NCBI GenBank assembly: GCA_039621445.1
Contig: CP154954.1
Span: 40,231,572 to 40,295,571, forward strand
DNA from: Euglena gracilis
Lineage: Eukaryota; Euglenida; Euglenophyceae; Euglenales
DNA: 64,000 nt
Direction of reading: 5' to 3'
Each line of letters opens with the position of its first letter. Position 1 is the stretch's first letter. The notes below the pieces were generated by a model. It did no database searches, was not told where the DNA came from, and was given only the letters and a program-made list of their open reading frames with translations. Positions 1 through 11,900 of the stretch are shown here, piece after piece. Both the position numbers and the translations under genes were made by a program.

Positions 1-120
1 TGTCTGCTGCCCATGCCAGCCCAGCACCCACCCCCACCTGCCTGCCCAGTGCCCGATGCTACCTCAACAGTTGTGCATGTTGTTCGCAGATCGCAGATGT
101 GCATGTTTTTGGCAAACGCT

Positions 121-162
<42 letters not shown>

Positions 163-170
163 GAAGGTTC
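1..170. repeat. Partial R3 repeat with a CG/CA microsatellite
   Basis: An imperfect copy of the middle of composite repeat R3. The stretch around 14-60 (gccagcccagcacccacc...) matches the segment that precedes the CA tract at 22220, 29395 and 37730, and it is followed by an alternating CG/CA run at 121-160. The upstream purine tract would lie outside the window. The short ORFs translating the CA run as Thr-His or Cys-Val repeats are not genes. Confidence 0.6.
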
Positions 171-680
171 AGCGTCCAACGCACGGCACATGCAGTCCAC
201 CAGGGTTCGCATTTTTTCCCCAGTTGGGTATGTTGCCAAGGAGCACTGAAGGCAGCGGCAACCACAGGAGCGCAGAAGCAGCAGCAACAGGAGCGCAGGA
301 GCAGCAGCGCCTCCGGCCTGGCGTCCCCATCATTTTGGGGTTGGTTTGATTTAGCAGAGGTGTGGTGAAGGCTACAACGGGTTGGGCCAGCGGTTAATTT
401 AAAGAAATTTATCACCAAGATGCAGGGGGGGGGCACTTTTTTTTGTCTTTTGAAAACGCCACCGATCCCTCAGTTTGTACCATCCCACCGATGCCCTCGG
501 GGCAGGTGAATTTGGTGTGTTCATAGAGAAGCCATGTGGCTTGTTCCTGTTGCCAATTTCCTGTGAAATTTCCTGTGAAATTTGTTCTCAGTTTTGTGAT
601 ATTTGATTTTCATTTTTAAGATTTGTGAAAATTTTTTGATTTTTTCCCATGTGGGCGGGGTTGCAGCCTGCCCATATGCC
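171..680. other. Unassigned non-coding stretch
   Basis: Contains a CAG-like patch at 250-310 and T-rich sequence. I see no domain, splice pattern or repeat match that I can support. Confidence 0.4.
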
Positions 681-1335
681 TCCCCACCACCAGACACATG
701 ATGTCCCGAGGCATTTATGATCCCCAGCCAGACAATGGGTGAAAGGTGGTTAGTGGTGGCCAATGGTCAACTGCTTCTGGCCGTGTTCTTGGCCTGCTTT
801 CCTGCTCTTTCTGCCCTTCTTCCTTCGTTCACCCTGGCCACCTCCTTTTGACGCGGTCTTGCGTCGTTCTGCAGCGCTTCAGCAGCTTTGAAGCAGTTTT
901 GCCACCTTGGACCTGTCTTGAGGGCTTTGGTCTTGCACTTGCTGTGGTTCAGCTTTGGCTGCTTTGGACCTCTTTCCGCTTCGCAGTGGCCATCTTGGCC
1001 ACATTGGGCCCTGCTCACCGTGCTTTGGCTGCAAAGGCAGCCAAAAGGTTTGCTTTGGCCAGCTTGAGTTTCTACCAGTGCTCTATCTGCTCCTCACATC
1101 TTGTGCCTGTTTTCTTTGGCCACCCTGTTTGTTTCTTGGGTCGTGCCAGAAACAAGGCCATTGTATGAGGTTTAGGTTCAGGCATTGGATGATAAGTGCC
1201 TCGCCATGCCATGCATTTGATTTGATCCACTGACCAATGTTGATGTTGTCTCCTGATGTTTGGTGGTGGGTGGCATTGGGCCTGGGCAGACAATGCCGGC
1301 TGTGTTGACACACCACATGTGTTTTGTGTTTTTTT
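680..1335 (+). repeat. Dispersed repeat R1, copy 1
   Basis: The left border has a CCACCAG..CACATGATG motif at about 686-710. The right border has a tgatcca(c)tgac...gatgtttggtggtgg..ggcattgggcc motif at 1220-1285. The same two borders flank copies at about 20075-20625, 25345-26590, 33765-34345 and 39865-40445. The core is pyrimidine-rich on the plus strand and differs between copies. Reading frames through it are open on both strands but resemble no protein family, so I treat it as non-coding. Confidence 0.55.
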
Positions 1336-2530
1336 TTGCAGCAACACACTTCCAGAACAGAGCAGTTGGTTCCACCAGAACCCAACCCCCAGTGGGAAAG
1401 AACCTCTAAGTGGTGGCTGTGTGCTTAGTCTGGGCGCGCTTTTTTTTCAGTCTAATTAGTTCAAGTGCCCCCCCCCCCCTCCCCGTGCGATGAAATGGAC
1501 CCCTCCTCTGTGGGGACTGAACCAAAGGGTTGGCCGTCCGTTTTGGTGGGGCAGCATGGGTTGAAGCCGTACACAGAGAAACAGGCACCAATGCTTTGCA
1601 CTCTGGGATGGGCAACACCGGGGTCGCCAGAAGGCAGCCCCGCCGCAGCCGCTGGCAGAGTGGCGGAGGCGGGCGGGCCGGAGCAGCATGCGCCCAGCCG
1701 CGACGGCGAAGATGAGGCGTGCGCGTGTGGGGAGGTGTTTGGGTTTCCGTGTGAGGAGTTTTTTTTTTGTGGGGGGCTGGACTCCCCCCTCCGCTCCGGA
1801 ATTTTTTTGGGTGTTTTTTGGCCTAAATCCATTGCTTTTGAGGCAGTTTTCCCTCGGTGTCTCCAGAGGAAACGACGCCCCCCAGGTGGGGGGAGGGTGG
1901 GAAATGAGTGCTTGGTTGTGAAAAGTGGCTGACCGGATATTTTTTCTGAAGTAGATGGTGACCTCGTTTCAAATGAACGACAGTTTTTTGAACATCATTC
2001 TGGTCTCCCCGTGAGCCCCTGCAAATTGTCGGCACTTGACAGTGAAATTTTTTTTAAAAAAGGCCCAGCATATATTTTTCCTCCAAAAAAAGGGAAATCG
2101 TTTTGATGGGCAGGCAGTCATTGGTTGGGCTGCGGCCAGCTGTGGCCCAACCAAAACCGCAATCTTATCAAAATTTTCGAGTTTGTTGGGCTTCACTTGG
2201 CATTCTTTCATTCTCCCTCCTTGCCAATTCTTCTTTTTGCTGAAACGGAGGGCCTCACTTTCAGGGGGGTGTGGCTGTGCATGTGTTTGAATGTGTTTTT
2301 GATGGTGCCCCCCCCCCCACCGTTCATCTCCCCATTCTCCTCTCCCCCTCAGGGCTTCTCATACGCCCCTGCCACACTCGACGGACCGTTCTTCCCAGAG
2401 AAGGTGTGGCACTGCTGTTATGCGGCCAAGGAGCGCTGACCTCACATATGGCAGGCGTTTTCCTTTTGAGGGCGATGCCAGTTGTGTGTTGCCCTGCTTG
2501 TTGGCCAAAGGAGCGGTTCGGCAGTCCAGG
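1336..2530. other. Low-complexity region with no gene seen
   Basis: A succession of C-, T- and A-runs around GC-rich patches (1590-1720). Overlapping ORFs exist on both strands with proline/glycine-rich shadow translations. There is no recognisable domain and no match to the repeat families followed in this window. Confidence 0.4.
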
Positions 2531-2700
2531 GCTCTAACAGGTGGGGAGAAGGGCCACTGGAGGCACCAATTCATCCCGAAAAATTTCTGAAATTTGCAAT
2601 TCGGGGGTGTGGTTCCGGTAATAATGGGGTTTCCATGACGGGGAACCCAGCTTGGTCCTTGGGGCGGGCACCCCCCCCCCCAGGCACCTCTCACCACCCT
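2530..2700 (-). repeat. Solitary inverted satellite-like monomer
   Basis: Reads as the reverse complement of a decayed satellite monomer: a gaattgcaaa-type patch, then ggggaacccagcttggtccttggggc, which is the inverse of the conserved satellite box GGACCAGGTCAGCTGGGTTC. It lies 900 bp outside the array and in the opposite orientation, so the satellite also occurs as dispersed singles. Confidence 0.45.
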
Positions 2701-2889
2701 TGGCATTTTGCCATTTCGGCCCAAGATTTTTCCGGTGTGGAAAATGCTTTGCATTGATGATGTGGTTTTCTTTGAGAAGTTTGGTTGATCAAATTGGGAC
2801 CCCCAGTTAATCGCGGTTAATTGTTTATTCCCCGCTTCGGCCACCCTCTGTGGGGGTCCAGGCAGCACCTCTTTCCCAGCCGGTTCTCA

Positions 2890-3590
2890 AATTGGTGTGA
2901 AACCAAATTCCAGTAGTGGGCATGCCTGATTTTTGGAAAAAATTTTCCATATCTTGGGTTCGGTCGATTTGGCGACCGAAAATGTGGTGTTCCCCCGCTG
3001 GTCCAAACCACCCCCTATGCATGTGACGCTCCTTCCGCACCTTCTGCAGATCCATTGCAAGAAATGATGATTCATTGAGATTGAGCAATCACCATGCTTC
3101 GGACGAAACCTGATTTCGAAACAATTGAATATTTGGAAGACGATGACGCAGATTTGGATGACGGTTGTTATGAAGGTGACGTCTCTCACCACGTCAAAAG
3201 GGACAATATTGAGTGTTTTTGATTCAGCAAAAAAAGGCACAAGGTTTGTCGAAAGTCGAAAACAACCAGCCAATCTTGTTTTACCAATTTTTTGACCCCC
3301 ATTTTATTTTTGCCAGTCAATGGGAACCAAAATGTCGTAAAATGTGACACAAAGCTTTTGAAGCAGCCCTCGTTGGGGAACAATTGGAAAAGGACAACCC
3401 TGTGTTGGGGGATGCAAACAGGGAATTGGCAAACGGTGAATTGGATGAAATACTGGATCATTTTTTGAAGTGTGAGATTCAGGCAAGCTTTCCAGGAAAA
3501 GAACAGGAAAGATGTGTTTTAGAGAATTGGGAATGCCATCCACCACTAAGGTGTGTGTGGTCGACCACAAGCATTTGAGTGGGGTATTTG
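2890..3590 (+). pseudogene. R2: decayed coding-like repeat, copy 1
   Basis: No family recognised. The plus strand has protein-like segments in shifting frames. An ATG at about 3093 opens an acidic stretch (EYLEDDDADLDDG), then comes a segment with GLSKVENNQPILFY, then one ending ELANGELDEILDHFLKC near 3470. A second, diverged copy at 21170-21660 keeps the same order and the same kind of residues. An in-frame TGA sits at the same place in both copies (cgtaaaatgtgacacaaag here). It could be a fragment of an unrecognised mobile-element protein. The satellite array begins at about 3600. Confidence 0.4.
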
Positions 3591-4015
3591 AAATTCGATC
3601 GAAGGTTGGAGACAAAGTGCGACCAGCCCCCGGGACCAGGTCAGCTGGGTTCCCCACCCCCAAAAACCCCATTATAACTGGAACCAATGCCGAAAATACC
3701 CCACAATGGCAAAAGTTTGGCAATTTTTTGGTATAAATCGGGGCGGAAGGGGGGGGGGGGGCGTGGTTCTCGGGACCAACTGCCTCAATGCCAGGAATTG
3801 GGGGGTGCCAAAACGTGCGACCAGCCCCTGGGGCCAGGTCAGCTGGGTTCCCCACCCCCCAAAACCCCATAATGACTGAAACCACTGCTGAAAACACCCC
3901 ACAATAGCAAATTTTTGGCAATTTTTTTGGTATAAATCGGGGCGGAAGGGGGGGGGGCGTGGTTTCAAGGACCAGATTGCCTCAATGCCAGGAATTGGGG
4001 GGTGCTGAAACGTGC

Positions 4016-4231
4016 GGTACTTGTTCGCTGCACGACCGCCAGTGAATTATGGGGTTATTTGAAGGAGTAGGGTTAGGTGCGCAAATGGCCAGGTTGCGCA
4101 ACATGGCCATTTTGCGCACATGGCCATGTAGCGCAACATGGCCATTTGCGCACCTGACCCTACTCCTTCAATAACCCTAAAAAATCCGACTTGTAAAAAT
4201 TTCACTGGCGGTAGTGCAGCGAACAAGTACC
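4016..4231. mobile_element. 216-bp foldback (MITE-like) element, copy 1
   Basis: Starts GGTACTTGTTCGCTGCAC and ends with its inverse, GTGCAGCGAACAAGTACC. The inverted ends run about 31 bp with one mismatch. The centre (about 4077-4160) is a palindrome-rich run of ATGGCCA and TGCGCA words. It is flanked by aaacgtgc (4008-4015) and aaatgtgc (4232-4239), an 8-bp target duplication with one difference, inserted inside a satellite monomer. It has no coding capacity. The ends and core match the larger element at 60236-61900. Confidence 0.85.
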
Positions 4232-4886
4232 AAATGTGCGGCCAGCCCCCGGGACCAGGTCAGCTGGGTTCCCCACACCCAAAACCCCACAATAACTGAA
4301 ACCACTGCTGAAAACACCCTACGACAACAAAATTTTGGCAATTTTTTGGTATAAATCGGGGAGGAAGGGGGGGGTGCGTGGTTTCAAGAACCAGATTGCC
4401 TCAATGCCAGGAATTGGGGGGTGCCAAAACGTGCGTGGGACCAGGTCAGCTGGGTTCCCCACCCCCAAAAACCCCATAATGACTGGAACCAATGCCGAAA
4501 ATACCCCACAATTGCAGAAGTTTTGGCAAGTTTTTTGGTATAAATCGGGGCGGAAGGGGAGGTGGCGTGGTTCAAAGGACCAGATACCATTTTTTTTTGG
4601 TTTAAATCAGGGCAAAAGGGGGGGGGGGGGCCGTGGTTCTCGGGACCAGATTGCCTCAATGCCAGGTACTGGGGGGTGACAAAACGTGCGACCAGCCCCC
4701 GGGACCAGGTCAGCTGGGTTCCCCACCCCCCAAAACCCCATTATAACTGGAACAACTGCCGAAAATACCCTACAATGGCAAAAGTTTGGCAATTTTTTGG
4801 GAAAAAGGGGGGGGGAAGGGGGGGGGGGCGTGGTTTCAAGGACCGGATTGCCTCAATGCCAGGAATTGGGGGGTGCTGAAACGTGC

Positions 4887-4935
4887 GGTACTTGTTCGCT
4901 GCACGACCGCCAGTGAATTATGGGGTTATTTGAAG
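4887..4935 (+). mobile_element. Truncated foldback element (left end only)
   Basis: The first 49 bp of the 216-bp element (GGTACTTGTTCGCTGCACG through ttatttgaag), in the same satellite context (tgctgaaacgtgc), then an abrupt switch to unrelated satellite sequence. This looks like a deletion breakpoint within the higher-order repeat. Confidence 0.75.
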
Positions 4936-5901
4936 CCACTGCTCACACTGCCCCCCCCCAAAAAATCCCCATTTTTTTTTGGCATCTGCTGGGGGGGGGC
5001 GGGAGGGGGGGGGGCGTGATTTTTCGGGGCCAGATTGCCTCAATGCCAGGAAATTGGGGTGTGCCAAGCGTCCCAGCCCCCGGGACCAGGTCGCTGGGTT
5101 CCCCCCCCCCAAAACCCCACAATAACTGAAACCACTGCTGAAAACACCCAAATAGCAAAATTTTGGCAATTTTTTGGTATATCGGGGGGGGGGGGGTGCG
5201 TGGTTTCAAGAAGCCAGATTGCCTCAATGCCAGGATTGGGGTGCCAAAACGTGCGTGGGACCAGGTCAGCTGGGTTCCCCACCCCCAAAAACCCCATAAT
5301 GACTGGAACCAATGCCGAAAATACCCCACAATTGCTGAAGTTTTGGCAAGTTTTTTGGTATAAATCGGGGCGGAAGGGGAGGTGGCGTGGTTCAAAGGAC
5401 CAGATACCATTTTTTTTTGGTTTAAATCAGGGCAAAAGGGGGGGGGTGCCGTGGTTCTCGGGACCAGATTGCCTCAATGCCAGGTACTGGGGGGTGACAA
5501 AACGTGCGACCAGCCCCCGGGACCAGGCCAGTTGGGTTCCCCAACCCCAAATACCCCATAATAACTGAAACCACTGCTGGTGAACACCCGCAAAAAGCAA
5601 ATTTTTGGCAATTTTTTTGGTATAAATCCGGGCGGAAGGGGGGGGGGCGTGGTTTAAAGGACCAGATTGACTCAATGCCAGGAATTGGGGGGGGTGCCAA
5701 AACGTGCGACCAGCCCCCGGGACCAGGTCAGCTGGGTTCCCCACACCCAAAACCCCACAATAACTGAAACCACTGCTGAAAATACCCAACAAGGGCAAAA
5801 TTTTGGAATTTTTTTGCTAAAAATGGGGGGGGAAGGGGGGGGGCGTGGTTTCAAGGACCGGATTGCCTCAATGCCAGGAATTGGGGGGTGCTGAAACGTG
5901 C

Positions 5902-6117
5902 GGTACTTGTTCGCTGCACGACCGCCAGTGAATTATGGGGTTATTTGAAGGAGTAGGGTTAGGTGCGCAAATGGCCAGGTTGCGCAACATGGCCATTTTG
6001 CGCACATGGCCATGTAGCGCAACATGGCCATTTGCGCACCTGACCCTACTCCTTCAATAACCCTAAAAAATCCGATTTGTAAAAATTTCACTGGCGGTAG
6101 TGCAGCGAACAAGTACC
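5902..6117. mobile_element. 216-bp foldback (MITE-like) element, copy 2
   Basis: Nearly identical to copy 1 at 4016-4231, including the flanking octamers aaacgtgc (5894-5901) and aaatgtgc (6118-6125) with the same single mismatch. Because the surrounding monomers also match, this copy probably arose by duplication of a larger satellite block and not by a second insertion. Confidence 0.85.
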
Positions 6118-7065
6118 AAATGTGCGGTCAGCCCCCGGGACCAGGTCAGCTGGGTTCCCCACACCCAAAACCCCACAATAACTGAAACCACTGCTGAAAA
6201 CACCCTACGACAACAAAATTCTGGCAATTTTTTGGTACAAATCGGGGAGGAAGGGGGGGGGGCGTGGTTTCTAGAAGCCGATTGTGTCAATGCTAGGAAT
6301 TGGGGGGGCCCTAAACGCCGTTGGGACCAGGTCAGCTGTGTTGCCCACCCCGAAAAACCCCAAAACGACACCCAAATAGCGAAATTTTTTAATTTTTGGA
6401 TTCGGGCGGGGGGGGGGGTGGGGGGCGTGATTTTCGGGGCCAGATTGCCTCAATGCCAGGAATTGGGGGGTGCCAAAACGTGCGGCCAGCCCCCGGGACC
6501 AGGCCAGCTGGGTTCCCCAACCCCAAATACCCCATAATAACTGAAACCACTGCTGGTGAACACCCGCAAAAAGCAAATTTTTGGCAATTTTTTTGGTATA
6601 AATCCGGGCGGAAGGGGGGGGGGGCGTGGTTTAAAGGACCAGATTGATTCAGTGCCAGGAATTGGGGGGTGCCAAAACGTGCGACCAGCCCCCGGGACCA
6701 GGTCAGCTGGGTTCCCCACCCCCCAAGGCCCCATTATAACTGGAGCAACTGCCGAAAACACCCTACGATAGCAAAAGTTTTGGCAATTTTTTGGTATAAA
6801 TCGGGGCGGAAGGGGGGGGGGGCGTGGTTTCAAGGACCAGATTGCCTCAATGCCAGGAATTGGGGGGTGCCAAAACGTGCGACCAGCCCCCGGGACCAGG
6901 TCAGCTGGGTTCCCCACCCCCAAAACCCCCATTCAGAAACACTGGTGGAAACACACCCCCAATAGCAAATTTTGGCAATTTTTGGTATAAATCGGGGCGG
7001 GGGGGGGGTGGGGCGTGGTTTTCGGGACCAGATTGCTTCAATGCCAGGAATTGGGGGGTGCCAAA

Positions 7066-7150
7066 ACGTGCGGGGGGGTGGGTTTTTTTTTGGGTTTTTT
7101 TTCTCTGGGGGGGTTTTTTTTGAGGGGGGGGGGGGGGGGGGGCGGGGGGG
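7066..7150. repeat. G/T homopolymer patch in the satellite
   Basis: Replaces part of a monomer with alternating runs of G and T (G-run, T8, T8, G7, T8, then a run of about 26 G/C). The short window ORF through it is spurious. It may be real slippage or poor sequence quality. Confidence 0.5.
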
Positions 7151-8985
7151 GAATGCCAGGAATTGGGGGGTGCTAAAACGTGCGGCCAGCCCCTGGGACC
7201 AGGGCAGCTGGGTTCCCCACCCCCCAAAGCCCCCCATTAACGACGAACAATGCCAAAAAAACCCCACAGTGGCAAAATTTTGGCATGTTTTGTATTACAA
7301 ATCAGGGCGGAAGGGGGGGGGCGTGGTTCTCGGGACCAGATTGCCTCAATGCCAGGAATTGGGGGGTGCCAAAACGTGCGGCCAGCCCCCGGGACCAGGT
7401 CAGCTGGGTTCCCCACCCCCAAATCCCCACAATAATTGAAGCCACTGCTGAAAATACCCCACGATAGCAAAAGTTTTGGCAAGTTTTTTGGTATAAATCG
7501 GGGCGGAAGGGGAGGTGGCGTGGTTCAAAGGACCAGATACCATTTTTTTTTGGTTTAAATCAGGGCAAAAGGGGGGGGGTGCCGTGGTTCTCGGGACCAG
7601 ATTGCCTCAATGCCAGGTACTGGGGGGTGACAAAACGTGCGACCAGCCCCCGGGACCAGGTCAGCTGGGTTCCCCACACCCAAAACCCCACAATAACTGA
7701 AACCACTGCTGGTGAACACCCGCAAAAAGCAAATTTTTGGCAAATTTTTTGGTAAAAAACGGGGGGGAAGGGGGGGGGGGGCGGGGTTTAACGGACCAGA
7801 TTGCCTCAATGCCAGGAATTGGGGGGTGCCAAAACGTGCGACCAGCCCCCGGGACCAGGTCAGCTGGGTTCCCCACCCCCCAAAACCCCATTATAACTGG
7901 AACAACTGCCGAAAATACCCTACAATGGCAAAAGTTTGGCAATTTTTTGCTACAAATCGGGGCGGAAGGGGGGGGGCGTGGTTTCAAGGACCGGATTGCC
8001 TCAATGCCAGGAATTGGGGGGTGCCAAAACGTGCGACCAGCCCCCGGGACCAGGTCAGCTGGGTTCCCCACCCCCAAAAAACACTGCTCAACCCCCCCAA
8101 TAGCAAAATTTTCACAATTTTTTGGGTGCTAATCGGGGGGGGGGGTGGGGCGTGATTTTCGGGCCAGATTGCCTCAATGCCAGGAAATGGGGTGTGCCAA
8201 AACCTGCCACCAGCCCCCTGGACTATGTCAGCTGGGTTCCCCACACCCCAAAACCCCACAATAACTGAAACCACTGCTGAAAATACCCCACGATAGCAAA
8301 ATTTTGGCAATTTTTTGGTATAAATCGGGGGGGGGGGGCTTGGTTTCAAGGACCAGATTGCCTCAATGCCAGGAATTGGGGGGTGCCAAAACGTGCGGCC
8401 AGCCCCCGGGACCAGGTCAGCTGGGTTCCCCACCCCCCAAAACCCCACAATAACTGGAACCAATGCCGAAAACACCCCACAGTTGCAAAATTTTGGCATT
8501 TTTTTATTACAAATCAGGGCGGAAGGGGGGGGGCGTGGTTCTCGGGACCAGATTGCCTCAATGCCAGGAATTGGGGGGTGCCAAAACGTGCGGCCAGCCC
8601 CCGGGACCAGGTCAGCTGGGTTCCCCCCCCCCGAAAACCCCACAATAATTGAAACCACATGCGGAGAAAACCCCCCAAATAGCAAAATTTTGGCAATTTT
8701 TGGTATAATCGGGCGGGGGGGGGGGGGGGGGGGCGTGGTTTCAAGGACCAGATTGCCTCAATGCCAGGAATTGGGGGGTGCCAAAACGTGCGGCCAGCCC
8801 CCGGTACCAGGTCAGCTGGGTTCCCCACCCCCCCAAAACCCCACAATAACTGAAACCAATGCTGAAAACACCCCGCAATAGCAAAATGTTGGCAATTTTT
8901 TTGGTATAAATCGGGGCGGAAGGGGGGGGGCGTGGACCAGATTGCCTCAATGCCAGGAATCGGGGGGGGGGGGTGCCAAAACGTG

Positions 8986-11900
8986 CGGAGGGACCAGGTC
9001 AGCTGGGTTCCCCACCCCCAAAAACCCCACAATAACTGAAACCACTGCTGCTCAACGACCCCCAAATAGCAAATTTTTGGCAGTTTTTGGGTATAAATCG
9101 GGGGGCGGCGTGGGGGCGTGGGGGCGTGATTTTCGGGGCCAGATTGTCTCATTGCCAGGAAATGGGGTGTGCCAAAACGTCCCACCAGCCCCCGGGACCA
9201 GGTCAGCTGGGTTCCCCACCCCCCAAAAACCCATGAATATCAGCACCACTGCTGCTCAACGCCCCCCAAATAGCAAAATTTTCACAATTTTTGGGTGGTT
9301 ATCGGGGGGGGGGGGGGCGTGGGGGCGTGATTTTCGGGGCCAGATTGGCTCAATGCCAGGAAATGGGGTGCGCCAAAACGTCCCACCAGCCCCCGGGACC
9401 AGGTCAGCTGGGTTCCCCACCCCCCAAAACCCCATGAATGTCAGCACCACTGCTGCTCAACGCCCCCCAAATAGCAAAATTTTCACAATTTTTGGGCGTT
9501 AATCGGGGGGGGGGGGGGGGGGGGGGGGGGGTTTTGGGGGCCAGATTGGCTCAATGCCAGGAAATGGGGTGTGCCAAAACGTCCCACCAGCCCCCGGGAC
9601 CAGGTCAGCTGGGTTCCCCACCCCCCAAAACCCCATGAATGTCAGCACCACTGCTGCTCAACGCCCCCCAAATAGCAAAATTTTCACAATTTTTGGGCGT
9701 TGATCGGGGGGGGGGGGGCGTGGGGGCGTGATTTTCGGGGCCAGATTGGCTCAATGCCAGGAAATGGGGTGTGCCAAAACGTCCCACCAGCCCCCGGGAC
9801 CAGGTCAGCTGGGTTCCCCACCCCCCAAAACCCCATGAATGTCAGCACCACTGCTGCTCAACGCCCCCCAAATAGCAAAATTTTCACAATTTTTGGGCGT
9901 TGATCGGGGGGGGCGGCGTGGGGGCGTGATTTTCGGGGCCAGATTGGCTCAATGCCAGGAAATGGGGTGTGCCAAAACGTCCCACCAGCCCCCGGGACCA
10001 GGTCAGCTGGGTTCCCCACCCCCCAAAACCCCATGAATATCAGCACCACTGCTGCTCAACGCCCCCCAAATAGCAAATTTTTCACATTTTTGGGGCGTTA
10101 ATCGGGGGGGGGGGGCGTGGGGGCGTGATTTTCGGGGCCAGATTGCCTCAATGCCAGGAAATGGGGTGTGCCAAAACGTCCCACCAGCCCCCGGGACCAG
10201 GTCAGCTGGGTTCCCCACCCCCCAAAACCCCATGAATGTCAGCACCACTGCTGCTCAACACCCCCAAATAGCAAAATTTTCACAATTTTTGGGCGTTGAT
10301 CGGGGGGGGGGGGGGGGCGGGGGGGCGTGATTTTCGGGGCCAGATTGCCTCAATGCCAGGAAATGGGGTGTGCCAAAACGTCCCACCAGCCCCCGGGACC
10401 AGGTCAGCTGGGTTCCCCACCCCCCAAAACCCCATGAATATCAGAACCACTGCTGCTCAACGCCCCCCAAATAGCAAAATTTTCACAATTTTTGGGTGCT
10501 AATAGGGGGGGGGGGCGTGGGGGCGTGATTTTCGGGGCCAGATTGGCTCAATGCCAGGAAATGGGGTGTGCCAAAACGTCCCACCAGCCCCCCGGACCAG
10601 GTCAGCTGGGTTCCCCACCCCCCAAAACCCCATGAATATCAGAACCACTGCTGCTCAACGCCCCCCAAATAGCAAAATTTTCACAATTTTTGGGTGCTAA
10701 TAGGGGGGGGGGCGTGGGGGCGTGATTTTCGGGGCCAGATTGCCTCAATGCCAGGAAATGGGGTGTGCCAAAACGTCCCACCAGCCCCCGGGACCAGGTC
10801 AGCTGGGTTCCCCACCCCCCAAAACCCCATGAATATCAGAACCACTGCTGCTCAACGCCCCCCAAATAGCAAAATTTTCACAATTTTTGGGTGCTAATAG
10901 GGGGGGGGGGGCGTGGGGGCGTGATTTTCGGGGCCAGATTGGCTCAATGCCAGGAAATGGGGTGTGCCAAAACGTCCCACCAGCCCCCGGCACCAGGTCA
11001 GCTGGGTTCCCCACCCCCCAAAACCCCATGAATGTCAGCACCACTGCTGCTCAACACCCCCCAAATAGCAAAATTTTCACAATTTTTGGGCGTTGATCGG
11101 GGGGGGGGGGGGGTGGGGGCGTGATTTTCGGGGCCAGATTGGCTCAATGCCAGGAAATGGGGTGTGCCAAAACGTCCCACCAGCCCCCGGGACCAGGTCA
11201 GCTGGGTTCCCCACCCCCCAAAACCCCATGAATATCAGCACCACTGCTGCCAAACGCCCCCCAAATAGCAAAATTTTCACAATTTTTGGGCGTTAATCGG
11301 GGGGGGGGGCGTGATTTTTGGGGCCAGATTGCCTCAATGCCAGGAAATGGGGTGTGCCAAAACGTCCCACCAGCCCCCGGGAGCGGGTCAGCTGGGTTCC
11401 CCACACCCCAAAACCCCATGAATATCAGCACCACTGCTGCTCAACGCCCCCCAAATAGCAAAATTTTCACAATTTTTGGGTGCTAATAGGGGGGGCGGCG
11501 TGGGGGCGTGATTTTCGGGGCCAGATTGGCTCAATGCCAGGAAATGGGGTGTGCCAAAACGTCCCACCAGCCCCCGGCACCAGGTCAGCTGGGTTCCCCA
11601 CCCCCCAAAACCCCATGAATATCAGCACCACTGCTGCTCAACGCCCCCCAAATAGCAAAATTTTCACAATTTTTGGGCGTTAATCGGGGGGGGGGGGGGG
11701 GGTTTTTGGGGCCAGATTGCCTCAATGCCAGGAAATGGGGTGTGCCAAAACGTCCCACCAGCCCCCGGGAGCGGGTCAGCTGGGTTCCCCACACCCCAAA
11801 ACCCCATGAATGTCAGCACCACTGCTGCTCAACGACCCCCAAATAGCAAAATTTTCACAATTTTTGGGTGCTAATAGGGGGGGGGGCGTGGGGGCGTGAT

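Larger units (their letters stand above)
3600..8985 (+). repeat. Satellite array, type I monomers
   Basis: Roughly 27 tandem monomers of about 185-200 bp. Type I is marked by ggaattggggggtgccaaaacgtgcg, then CCCCCGGGACCAGGTCAGC, then ttataactggaaccaatgccgaaaatacc or a close variant, then ttttttggtataaatcggggcgg, a G-run and cgtggtttcaaggaccagattgcc. The ORFs on both strands are satellite translations whose apparent conservation is DNA conservation. Longer-period similarity is present: 3920-4400 and 5840-6300 are nearly the same and each carries a foldback element at the same position. Single-base length differences in G-runs are common and may partly be assembly noise. Confidence 0.93.
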
